Assembly: GCA_014218235.1 (NCBI GenBank)
Contig: CM024764.1
Coordinates: 68,671,184-68,735,183, forward strand
Reading direction: 5' to 3'
From: Colocasia esculenta
Lineage: Eukaryota; Streptophyta; Magnoliopsida; Alismatales; Araceae
DNA length: 64,000 bases
Shown here: positions 32,550-44,632 of the stretch, one piece after another
How the letters are laid out: every line of letters starts with the position of its first letter
Position numbering within the stretch: the stretch's first letter is position 1
Translations under genes and position numbers: made by a program
The notes under the pieces: model-generated
The model's database searches: none
Told to the model about the DNA's origin: nothing
Seen by the model: only the letters and a program-made list of their open reading frames with translations

Positions 32550-33655
32550 CCCTGTTACCCCCATGTGTCTGGCTGAAGACATTAAACTTAGCGCTTGTTG
32601 GGAGGCAACCCAATATTTTTAGAAAAATTGATTTCTCTTGATTTAGTTTTTATTTTGTGTCTTAGGTGTTTGCTGGCCACTATCCTTTGATGAAGCTAGT
32701 GTGCAACCACCCGCATGTGATCATCAGGTTGCATCTCTCCTTTCTTAACTTACATTGGCTTTATTCTATTGTCATTACTTTTATGCCATTGAGGACAATG
32801 TCATTTAAGTTGGGGGGAGAGACAAATTGTATTTCAAATTTTTGTCCCTAACATTGTGCTTCATACTTCATATTTCATGCAAGAATTTTTTTTTCTAGCT
32901 TGACTCATAGTGTGTACTTGTGAAGGTGGTGAGTTGAAGGGGTGAGTTAACTAGTTATGTTTTTAGCATCTTCCTCAAAATACATTTGAAATTTCATCAA
33001 CACAGTAAAGTATTATTTTGAGCTATTCAAATAGATGATGAGAGTTTTACCGAACATTCAGGTTGATTGATTGATATTCTACATTCCTATTGATGACCAA
33101 TCGTGGGGAAAAAGCTACCTGCCTACAAATAAATGTGAAAATATGTGGAGTAGTGAACAAAAAAAAAAGAAAAAAAAAGAAACATGGAAAATGCCCCTGA
33201 TCTTAGTAACCGGGCCTGTGGCTCCTAAGGTAAGAGTTGAGGCTCGCGTCAAACGGTGAAGGGAAGTGCAGCACCATGTAAATGAAAAAAAAAAAAGAGA
33301 GCATGAAGAAAAAAAAAAGAATTAGGCGGAGTGAAAGCTACCTATAATTTGAGGATCGAATTTAAGGAATGTAGAGTTGATACCATCCTTGAGTGATAAG
33401 TAAAAAGCACATACATCCTCTTTTTAATGCTCAAACATTGAACAAAAAGTCATGAAATTTTGTGTGTATCTTGAGGAACTGTCTAATGACATGAACTGGC
33501 ATATTTGTCTTTGACACTCTCAACTGGAACTTGAAATACTTATGATCAAACATCATTCTTATTGTCATGAAGTATGATATTTTGAACTCTTGTTAGTCTC
33601 AATTATTCACTTGTGTGCATTGCTAAGGGACTAGCAATGAGTAAGTTGGGGGGTG
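32550..33655 (+). other. 3' untranslated part of the GYF-carrying element with polypurine tracts
   Basis: Non-coding. AAGTTGGGGGG occurs at 32807 and again at 33643, the latter directly before the 3' LTR and therefore the functional tract. A third copy lies inside the ORF at 31875. Confidence 0.7.
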
Positions 33656-34927
<1,272 letters not shown>

Positions 34928-34932
34928 CCAAG

Positions 34933-35859
34933 CAACATTATAAAGGACCCAATCTGGAGGTGCGCCCGAAAAGTGCTAGTGCCTATGGGAGTTTTAATGA
35001 TTAGGGTGTATGGCATAACATTCAAGTACTATACTATCAAGATTAATCTATGACAATCAATATAAGTACTATGCTCTCATGGTTGAAAGAATATCAACCA
35101 ACATGCTATCGTGACTAGTGCACTTTGTGCAACCATACATGCTATCTCGTTATATGGCCAATTCTTTTATCGTGATAGTTGTGCTATTTTCTTTTGAAAA
35201 GTACTATCGTTCTCTTGCTATCATGTGACATTACCCTTGTGACTATACTTGATCGTTCTCTCTAGTGATCTTACTTTATAAGATAGTAATCACTTAAAGT
35301 ATGTCTGTTTACATGAGATATTAAGTCCTACTAGGTGATTATCGCTCATCCTGCGCTATTTATTATATGTGTTTCAGATGAGTTTGACGGGGACTACCAC
35401 ACACCCGAGGATGGGGATGAGTAAGACCAGGAGTGACCCGACATTTCGTCAACCAATCGTCTTAGTAGATAGTTTAGAAGTTATTTTTTATTTGAATAAA
35501 GTGCTATGGACCCATAGTTTTGGCTCTGCATTAGTGAATGTAATAGAATTAGTGGAATTATCAATAAAGGTGGTTCATTTGGCATTATTCCAATTTGTGC
35601 AATGGTTTGATGTATATTTCTCACTCTATGCTATTTATTTATCTGTTTATCGCTCCGATATTCTGCGTCAGGGTAGGTTATTCTTAAGTATATGATGATG
35701 TAGGATTGATCCTCTTCGACTAGAGTCAATTATCTTACCTATGTGAGTGATGGGTAGAACCATAGGTAATAAGTTAAAATAAATACACACATGCACTAAC
35801 ATAGTGCTACTTTAATATCTTACATTAAATTTTCTCTTGAAGGAACTTGAATAATAGCA
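34933..35859 (+). mobile_element. leader of outer gypsy element A (continued)
   Basis: Resumes after the inserted element. It includes GTGACCCGACATTTCG near 35433 and AT-rich DNA up to the gag start. It is non-coding; no tRNA-iMet primer site was found, so it may be partly rearranged. Confidence 0.45.
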
Positions 35860-36007
35860 ATGGCAGCGGAGCGTGCATAACTCTGTGATATGCAACAAAC
35901 AATTCAGGAACTGACTCGAGCCTTACTACAATCTGCCCAAGGAGGCGGTGGTAATAGAGGAGCTGAAGATTTGCATAGGAATTTCCGTATCATGAACCCA
36001 CCTTGGT
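35860..36007 (+). pseudogene. gypsy element A gag, first 49 codons
   Basis: ATG at 35860. A TAA at 35878 breaks it early, then QQTIQELTRALLQSAQ and a gag-like FRIMNPPW run up to the insertion of element B. The codon split at 36007 resumes in frame at 44638 after B and one copy of TTGGT. Confidence 0.75.
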
Positions 36008-37907
36008 TGTAACGACCCAGAATCCACATTACCAGTAACCAACCAGTAACCCGAATTCTGACCCGCTAACCCACAAGACAAGCTCGGAAGGGTAAAAAGT
36101 GAATGTCTGAGGAGACTATATATAAGAGGATACACACCATGTAAAGCTGTAAAATTTCACTATACATGAAACATAATATGTACAACTCAGAGTCCGAGCT
36201 AAGTACAGAGTACAGAAGTACAACAAAAAGTACTACTCACTGCAGCTAGGGCGCACCAACACCGGAGTGGCTAGACTCGCCTGGAATTGGAGTCGACGAC
36301 GACCCACCTGAAAGGGAGGGGAGTGAGTCTCAAGAAAAGAGACCCAGTAGGGAAAAGTAACCCTCACCGGAAACAGTACTAAAGTGCAGAAAGTAAATAC
36401 ACGTCGCATCACAACCAAAACTAGTAACAACCACGCGTCTCCTTGACAGGAGTGCGTTACAAAACTGTAAACCTCGCGGCTCAGTAACACACACTCACAC
36501 ACACAGTAAGTAGGACTCAGCTAGGGTCTGTGGCTCGGCGTCCCGTCACCACAGAGTCTCTCAACCCCAGCCACGTGTGCACACTACAGACACTCTCTCT
36601 CGCGTCTGGTCCACGACCGGTTTTCCCCCTACGCCTGACCCTAGCGGTAGAGAAGAGGCTCCACGGAGATCGGCTCAAAACCACCACAAGGAGTACGCAC
36701 AGGACAGAGACGCTCTCAACGTCCTGGCTCACCGACGGAGGACCCCCACACGCCGGTCATCTAGACAGAGCGTCGCTCTATGTCCAGGTGACAAACCGAA
36801 ACAGAAGCACGGTAACTCAACGCGAGTACAGACGGTAACACTCTCAATGTTTGAAACACCGTACAATAGACGGACACCTCGTGTCACATCTCGACATAGT
36901 TAATTACGCATATGCACAGCAGAGCCACACTCTAGGCCTGGTATAATGTGTTAACAGGCGGACATTGCACGTCAACACCTTGAAACACAAAACAGGACCA
37001 AGGCCTGCTGGGACACAAGATATTAACGGCAACATCGAATGTCACTAATCAAGATGTAAATGGCACTCATATTGCCGCCAACACTTGGTTAACGGAAATA
37101 TCTCTTGTCGTTAACATCAACATTGAAGATCTCAATGTCAACATATGTGGACGTTAATATCCTCAGCCCCCTGAACCCAGAACAGCGCCAGGTCAGTCCA
37201 ATTGGGCAAAACCGCCCAACAACCATAAAATTGATGGAGGGAAACATCTCCTCACATCTTCTAACACTACCAGAACTTCGGAAATCCACGATCCAACACT
37301 TGGATCGCCCAAAACACCCAAAATCCCGGCATGGTATAACCCAACCCTAAAATGCGATTAGCATACTAATCTACAACAAATAAGCATGCTGATCCGTTAA
37401 GGAGGGTTTAAGGGGTTAAGTCCCTACCTCAGAACGCCTCAAAAACTCCTAAACAGCCACCAATCGCGCCAGAACCCCTCGAAGTCTCCGCGCGAATCAC
37501 ACCAAATCTTCACGATTCCAACCCGATCTAACACCGCCACACGTACCAGGGTCTTCCCACGAGCTCCCATCAACCATCGGAAGTGGTGGAAACAGACAAA
37601 GGTAAAAGTGGAGGGAAAGAGAGGAAAGGAAAAGGAAAGGTTGCTGCTCTCGGGCTGCCCTATTTCTACAGAAGCCACAAATAGACGTCCACATACCTCG
37701 CCGCCTATTTGAACCGCCAATGGGTCGACGTCCGGACCGCTTGCCGTCAAGTTCAACGACAAACGTCCACATCGCTGGACGCTAAAACCAAGTCAACGGC
37801 TAGCCCCTGGCCGTCAACCACAAGTCAACGGCAATATCCATTGTCGTCAACCACATCCGAACCTCTACAAGATCCAATAAGGATCTGCTAAGACCCGAGA
37901 CCTTACA
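36008..37907 (-). repeat. 3' LTR of element B
   Basis: 1900 bp; on the + strand it begins TGTAACGACCCAG and ends AGACCTTACA. It contains two clusters of GTTAACG/CGTTAAC-type hairpins (about 37028-37160 and 37745-37855). Several long open frames inside it have no protein similarity that I can see. Confidence 0.93.
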
Positions 37908-39682
37908 ACCCTCCCCCCTTAAGGAATTTTGCCCCCGAAATTCAAACAACATAAAGAAAGAAGACTCACCAAGGAGGTACGGAAACTGCTCGCGCATTTC
38001 GTCCTCTCGCTCCCATGTCGACTCACCACCTGAATGCCGCTGCCACGCAACACGAATTAAAGGGATTGCCTTGTTCCTCAATCTCTGAACTCGGCGATCC
38101 TCAATATGCAACGGAAACTCTGGTACTGTCAACACTGGAGTCACCTCAGACCACTTTGTGCTCGGGAGAACGTAAGACTCGTCAGAAAGGTACCTCCAAA
38201 GCATCGACATGTGGAACACATCGTGGACTACTGCCAACTCTGGCGGAAGCTCAAGTCTATACGCTAAACCTCCGACACGCTCAGTAATGGTGAAAGGTCC
38301 AATAAAGCGGGGACTCAACTTTCCACGCCTACCGAACCTCACCACTCCCTTCATAGGAGACACACGGACAAACACCTGGTCCCCTACCTGAAACTCGAGC
38401 GGTCGTCTGCGCTGATCTGCATAACTCTTCTGCCGACTTTGAGCTGACTAAAGCCTCTGCCTTACAAGCTGAACTACCTCAACTGCCTGCTGTACTAACT
38501 CTGGCCCCGTGACAATCCGTTCGCCAACCTCGAACCAGTCTAGAGGAGTACGACACAGTCGTCCATACAAAGCCTCATATGGTGCCATACCGATACTAGA
38601 GTGATAGCTATTATTATATGCGAACTCGACCAACGGAAAATGAGCTATCCACGATCCCTGCCACTCCAGACAACAAGCTCTAAGCATGTCCTCTAAAGTC
38701 TGGATAGTCCGCTCTGACTGACCATCTGACTGAGGGTGGTAGGCGGAACTAAAAGCCAACTCTGTCCCCAAAGCCCTCTAGAAACTGCGCCAGAATCCAG
38801 AAGTGAAGCGAGGATCCCTATCTGACACAATAGAGATCTGCACTCCGTGCAAAGGAACAATCCGCTCTACGTACAACGCGGCCAACCTACTCACACCCCA
38901 ACTAGTCCTGACAGGCAAGAATCTAGCAGTCTTCGTCAATCTATCCACAAGAACCCAAATGCTGTCAAAACCTCCAACTGTCCTCGGCAAACCACAAACA
39001 AAGTCAGTCATCACATGGTCCCACTTCCACATCGGAATCTCTAACGGCTGCACAAGTCCTCCTGGACGCTGATGTTCGGCCTTCACCTGCTGGCAGACCA
39101 AACACCTAGCAACAAAAGCCGCTATGTCTCTCTTCATCCCAGGCCACCAAAACTGACGTTTCAACCTGTGATACATCTTGGTCGACCCTGGATGAATCGA
39201 GTACCTAGAACCATGTGCCTCCTGCAACACAATTCTCCTGACAGACTCCTCAACAGGAACATAGAGTCTATCTCGGAACCTAACAGTCCCGTCCTTGCGT
39301 AGCTCAACCTCTGGAAGAAGTAACATACTGTGTAACTTGGGATTTGCCTGCTGAGCCTCAACAACCTGTCTCACAACGGCGGAAGCCGCCAACAAACTGC
39401 CCAACACACACAGTCGATGACTGGACGAAACTCTGAAAGACCCTTCTGCTGCAGACTACCACAACTGCCATTCCCTTAGCATCAGATGACTCATCTGTGC
39501 TTTCCTACTCAAAGCATATGCAACTACATTCGCTTTTCCAGGCTTATACTCAATGCTAAAATCATAGTCTTTTAGATATTCCATCCATCGACGCTGCCTC
39601 ATATTCAGATCCCTCTGAGAAAACACATACCTCAAGCTCTGGTGGTCGGTACGGACTACAAAACTCACTCCGTACAGGTAAA
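37908..39682 (-). pseudogene. element B RNase H end and integrase (broken)
   Basis: On the - strand: FVVRTDHQSLRYVF and EYKPGKANVVAYALSRK (RNase H), the HHCC zinc region (YSIHPGSTKMYHRLKRQFWW...CLVCQQVKAEHQRPGG), the integrase core (WDHVMTDFVCGLPRT, IVSDRDPRFTSGFWRSF, AYHPQSDGQSE, EFAYNNSYHSSIG), and a chromodomain-like end (ESTWEREDEMREQFPYLL). In-frame stops lie at about 39669 (TAA), 39456 (TAG), 38778 (TAG) and 38448 (TAG). The final frame has no stop before the LTR and reads about 100 bp into it. Confidence 0.88.
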
Positions 39683-39686
39683 GACG

Positions 39687-41363
39687 TTAAATCCTCAAAG
39701 CAAATACCACAGCTGCAAGCTCTAGGTCATGGGTCGGGTAACTCTCCTCGTGGGGCTTAAGCTGGCGAGACGCATAAGCCACCACCCGGCCTTGCTGCAT
39801 CAAAATCGCACCCAGACCAACACCTGAAGTGTCTGTGCAAACCTCAAAACCCTCCTCACCTGAAGGTAACGCAAGGACTGGCGCTGACGTAAGCAGTCGC
39901 TTCAACTCTATGAAGCTCTGCTCACACTGCTCCGACCACAAAAACGGAACCCCCTTTCTCGTCAGCCGAGTCAAGGGTGCAGCAACCTGAGAAAAGTCCC
40001 GAACAAACCTGCGGTAGTAACCTGCCAAGCCCAAAAAGCTACGAATCTCAGACACAGTCCTGGGACTCTCCCACTGCAAAACTGTCTCGACCTTCGCTGG
40101 ATCTACAGAAACTCCCTCACCTGAGATCACGTGCCCCAAAAAGTGAACCTGTTGTAGCCAAAACTCACACTTACTAAGTTTGGCATACAACTGGTGCTCT
40201 CGCAAAGTCTGTAACACGATCCTCAGGTGCTCGGCGTGCTCCTCCTCCGAAGCGGAGTACACCAGAATGTCGTCAACAAACACTATGATAAACCGGTCCA
40301 AGAACTGGTGGAACACCCGGTGCATCAGATCCATGAAGGCCGCTGGTGTATTGGTGAGCCCAAACGGCATCACCAAAAACTCAAAATGTCCATACCTGGT
40401 CCGAAAAGCAGTCTTCTCAATGTCAGAGTCTCTAATCCGCAACTGATAGTAGCCCGACCTCAGGTCGATCTTCGAAAAGACATGAGCAGACTGAAGCTGA
40501 TCAAAGAGATCGTCAATCCTAGGCAATGGATACCTATTCTTGATGGTCACTTGGTTCAGCTTCCTATAATCAATACACAATCTTAGGCTACCATCCTTCT
40601 TCCGGACAAACAAAACAGGTGATCCCCAAGGAGAAAAGCTAGGACGAATATAGCCCTTCTCCAACAGCTCCTCAAGCTGCCTCTTCAGCTCCCTCAACTC
40701 TGTTGGTGCCATACGGTACGGTGCCTGTGCAAATGGTACAGTGCCAGGAACCAACTCAACAGTAAACTCAATCTCTCTCTCTGGCGGTAGACCAGGTAAC
40801 TCTTCTGGAAAAACATCCGGAAACTCACACACTACGGGAATGTCCCCCACTCCCAAAGTAACCTGGTCAAGGGTCATTGCAGAAACTAGAAAACCCTGAC
40901 AACCAGAGGCAAGCAACCTCCCCGCCCTCAAAGCAGAAACTAAAAAACGAGAAGTAAGAGGTACGATACCCTGGAAGTAGAACGCCGCTTCCCCAGGTAT
41001 CCGTAAGTGCACCCTCTTCTTCTGGCAATCCATCACTGCACCATACCGCTCTAACCAGTCCATACCCAAAATCACATCATAATCCTGCAACTGCAAAGCA
41101 AACAAGAGAGCTGACAACCACTGATCTTGCAACTGCACAGGTACCTCCTCGAGACAGTAGGACGTAAGGACAAAGTCCCCTGTCGGCAACTCTACTGCTA
41201 GCTCAATAGACTCTCTCATACTCAACTCTCCAAGGGAGTCTAAAAACTCCTCAGACACAAAAGAGTGAGAGGCACCGGAATCAAACAAAACTCTAGCTGT
41301 ATAACCAAAAACTGTAACAGTACCTTCCACTAGCTGAGCTGCCTCCGCATTTGCACGGGTCAA
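39687..41363 (-). pseudogene. element B protease, reverse transcriptase and RNase H
   Basis: A 558-codon open stretch. The aspartic protease site is LFDSGASHSF near residue 27. RT motifs are YRMAPTELRELKRQLEELL, SPWGSPVLFVRKKDGSLRLC, KIDLRSGYYQLRI, PFGLTNTPAAFMDLM and the catalytic FVDDILVYS. These are followed by the RNase H start (FEVCTDTSGVGLGAIL, PTHDLELAAVVFAL). All catalytic Asp residues seen are present. Upstream gag joins through a stop at about 41411 and the downstream end is a TAA, so this is the longest surviving part of one gag-pol frame. Confidence 0.92.
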
Positions 41364-41399
41364 GTGAGTAACACGGCCTCTACCTCTCGACCTACCAGA

Positions 41400-42602
41400 A
41401 CCTCCGGCCTACTGACGCTGCTGCACGGATGCCTGCTGCTGCTGCACTCGGGGCTGTGACTGGGTCTGCTGCTGCGGCACACGAGGTAACAAAGGGCAAT
41501 CTCGCGCCATGTGACCTATCTGGTCACACCGGTAACACTGACCAGCAAAAGAACATTGTACCTACTGCGAAGGCTGCCCTACCGGCTGCTGAACACTCCC
41601 AACAGACTGTTGTCTCTGCTCTGCCTGCCTCCTATCACGTCGAAACTTCCTCCGAGATCCTGACTTCGCCGTCGTCCCAGCAGAAGTGGACGCGTAGGAA
41701 GTCGTGGCCTTCGGAGTCGTCTGCACACTACTCTGCTGCTTCCGTGGCTGAGTAGGAACTACCTGTGTCTGAACCTCTGCGCTCCGAGCACGGGTCCGTA
41801 AAGTGTCAGCCTCCAACACTGCCGCTGTCTGATAGGCCGCGTCCAAGTCTGTGACGCGCGTAACTATCAGCGCCTGCCTGAGCTCTGGCCTCAGGCCCCT
41901 CACAAACGACTGAGTCCTCAGACTCTCATCTGCCATAATCTACGGAGCATAACGCCCTAGCTCTACAAATCTGGCCCTGTACTGCACTACAGTAGAATCC
42001 TTCTGCTGCAAGTCCAGAAACTGGTACAATCTCTCCATCCGGACATAAGTAGGACAGAAGGCCCTCTCAAAAGAAATGACAAACTCCTGCCACGGAATCT
42101 GTCTAAGTGGGCGAGACTGAAAAGTAGTCTCCCACTCAGAAGACCACCAAGTCAACGCCTGCGCCTGCAACTGGTAGCTAGCTAACAACACTCGCTCCTT
42201 GGGAACACACTCCATGGAATGGAAAGTCCGCTCCACTGCATCCAACCACGCCCGCACGATGTCTGGATCAGGCTGGCCCAAAAACTGGGGAGGCTGAAAC
42301 TGTAAGAACTCCCTCAACACTTTCCCAGTACCGCCCTGGGGTACCGGCGCATCACGGTGCTGAGCTACAAACTGAGCCATCCCCTCAAGAAACCGGGTCA
42401 AGTCTAATCCCTGAGCTGCCTGAGGAGGAGGTGGCGGCGGTGGCGGAACAATGCCACTGTGTGCGTCCTGTGGCAAAGGCTGCGTCTGCTGAGGTGGCGA
42501 GGCGTCTCCAGCCTCCTGTCGAGTCACCTGCTCAGCCACTCCCTCTCTAGGACGTCGCCTAGGTGCCATAGCACTATACACAGAGCAAAAATACACACAC
42601 AC
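41400..42602 (-). pseudogene. element B gag (broken)
   Basis: Starts near 42567 (MAPRRRPREGVAE). A Pro-rich segment is followed by the retrotransposon gag domain (FLGQPDPDIVRAWLDAVE, QALTWWSSEWE, FERAFCPTYVR) and the zinc knuckle CYRCDQIGHMARDC at about 41498-41540. Three in-frame TAG codons, at 41940, 41562 and about 41411, interrupt it without shifting the frame. Confidence 0.88.
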
Positions 42603-42705
42603 ATGAATACACTAACTAACTCCAGGCTAAATAGCTGCAACTGTACTCTTTGTACTCTGAGTTAACATGATGGGTATTTCCTTATATATATCTCATCAGA
42701 CCAGG

Positions 42706-42717
42706 CTCTGATACCAA
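42706..42717 (-). promoter_or_regulatory. element B primer binding site (tRNA-iMet)
   Basis: On the - strand TGGTATCAGAGC, two bases inside the 5' LTR. Confidence 0.9.
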
Positions 42718-42719
42718 AC

Positions 42720-44632
42720 TGTAACGACCCAGAATCCGCATTACCAGTAACCAACCAGTAACCTGAATTCTGACCCGCTAACCCACGAGACAAGCTCGGA
42801 AGGGTAAAAAGTGAATGTCTGAGGAGACTATATATAAGAGGATACACACCATGTAAAGCTGTAAAATTTCACTATACATGAAACATAATATGTACAACTC
42901 AGAGTCCGAGCTAAGTACAGAGTACATAAGTACAACAAAAAGTACTACTCACTGCAGCTAGGGCGCACCAACACCGGAGTGGCTAGACTCGCCTGGAATG
43001 GAGTCGACGACGACCCACCTGAAAGGGAGGGGAGTGAGTCTCAAGAAAAGAGACCCAGTAGGGAAAAGTAACCCCCACCGGCAACAGTACTAAAGTGCGG
43101 AAAGTAAAAACAGAAAGTAAATACACGTCGCATCACAACCAAAACTAGTAACAACCACGCGTCTCCTTGACAGGAGTGCGTTACAAAACTATAAACCTCG
43201 CGGCTCAGTAACACACACTCGCACACACAGTAAGTATGACTCAGCTAGGGTCTGTGGCTCGGTGTCCCGTCACCACAGAGTCTCTCAACCCCAGCCATGT
43301 GTGCACACTACAGACGCTCTCTCTCGCGTCTGGTCCATGATTGGTTTTCCCCCTACGCCTGACCCTAGCGGTAGAGAAGGGGCTCCACGGAGACCGGCTC
43401 GAAACCACCACAAGGAGTATGCACAGGACAGAGACGCTCTCAACGTCTTGGCTCACCGACGGAGGACCCCCACACGCCGGTCATCTAGACAGAGCGTCGC
43501 TCTATGTCCAGGTGACAAACCGAAACAGAAGCACGGTAACTCAACGCGAGTACAGACGGTAACACTCTCAACGTCTGAAACACCATACAATAGATGGACA
43601 CCTCGTGTCACATCTCGACATAGTTAATTACGCATATGCACAGGCAGAGCCACACTCTACGCCTGGCATAATGTGTTAACAGGCGGACATCGCACGTCAA
43701 CACCTTGAAACACAAAACAGGACCAAGGCCTGCTGGGACACAAGATATTAATGGCAACATCAAATGTCGCTAATCAAGATGTAAACGACACTCATATTGC
43801 CGCCAACACTTGGTTAACAGCAATATATCTTGTCGTTAACATCAACATTGAAGATCTCAACGTCAACATATGTGGACGTTAATATCCTCAGCCCCCTGAA
43901 CCCAGAACAGCGCCAGGTCAGTCCAATTGGGCAAAACCGCCCAACAACCATAAAATTGATGGAGGGAAACATCTCCTCACATCTTCTAACACTACCAGAA
44001 CTTCGGAAATCCACGATCCAACACTTGGATCGCCCAAAACACCCAAAATCCTGGCATGGTATAACCCAACCCTAAAATGCGATTAGCATACTAATCTACA
44101 ACAAATAAGCATGCTGATCCGTTAAGGAGGGTTTAAGGGGTTAAGTCCCTACCTCAGAACACCTCAAAAACTCCTAAACAGCCACCAATCGCGCCGGAAC
44201 CCCTCGAAGTCTCCGCGCGAATCACACCAAATCTTCACGATTCCAGCCCGATCTAACACCGCCACACGTACCAGGGTCTTCCCACGAGCTCCCATCAACC
44301 ATCGGAAGTGGTGGAAACAGACAAAGGTAAAAGTGGAGGGAAAGAGAGGAAAGGAAAAGAAAAGGTTGCTGCTCTCGGGCTGCCCTATTTCTACAGAAGC
44401 CACAAATAGACGTCCACATACCTCGCCGCCTATTTGAATCGCTAATGGGTCGACGTCCGGACCGCTTGCCGTCAAGTTCAACGACAAACGTCCACATCGC
44501 TAGACGCTAAAACCAAGTCAACGGCTAGCCCCTGGCCGTCAACCACAAGTCAACGGCAATATCCATTGTCGTCAACCACATCCGAACCTCTACAAGATCC
44601 AATAAGGATCCGCTAAGACCCGAGACCTTACA
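42720..44632 (-). repeat. 5' LTR of element B
   Basis: 1913 bp, matching 36008-37907 with scattered, mostly transition differences and a short extra segment near 43100. Confidence 0.93.

Larger units (their letters stand above)
36008..44632 (-). mobile_element. Ty3/gypsy element B, full length, inserted in element A gag
   Basis: Flanked by the duplication TTGGT (36003-36007, 44633-44637). LTRs are 36008-37907 (the 3' LTR, since the element reads leftward) and 42720-44632 (the 5' LTR). Their outer 215 bp differ at about four positions. The primer site complementary to tRNA-iMet (TGGTATCAGAGC on the - strand) lies at 42706-42717, and the polypurine tract AAGGGGGGAGGG lies beside the 3' LTR. 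Gag, protease, RT, RNase H and integrase are in gypsy order with a chromodomain-like end. At least seven stops interrupt the coding region, so it is non-autonomous now. Confidence 0.95.

Noticed and set aside
36233..37891. Several 60-110-codon ORFs in the element B LTR, repeated at 43041-44848
   Set aside because: Present in both LTRs only because the LTRs are copies; no domain and overlapping on both strands.
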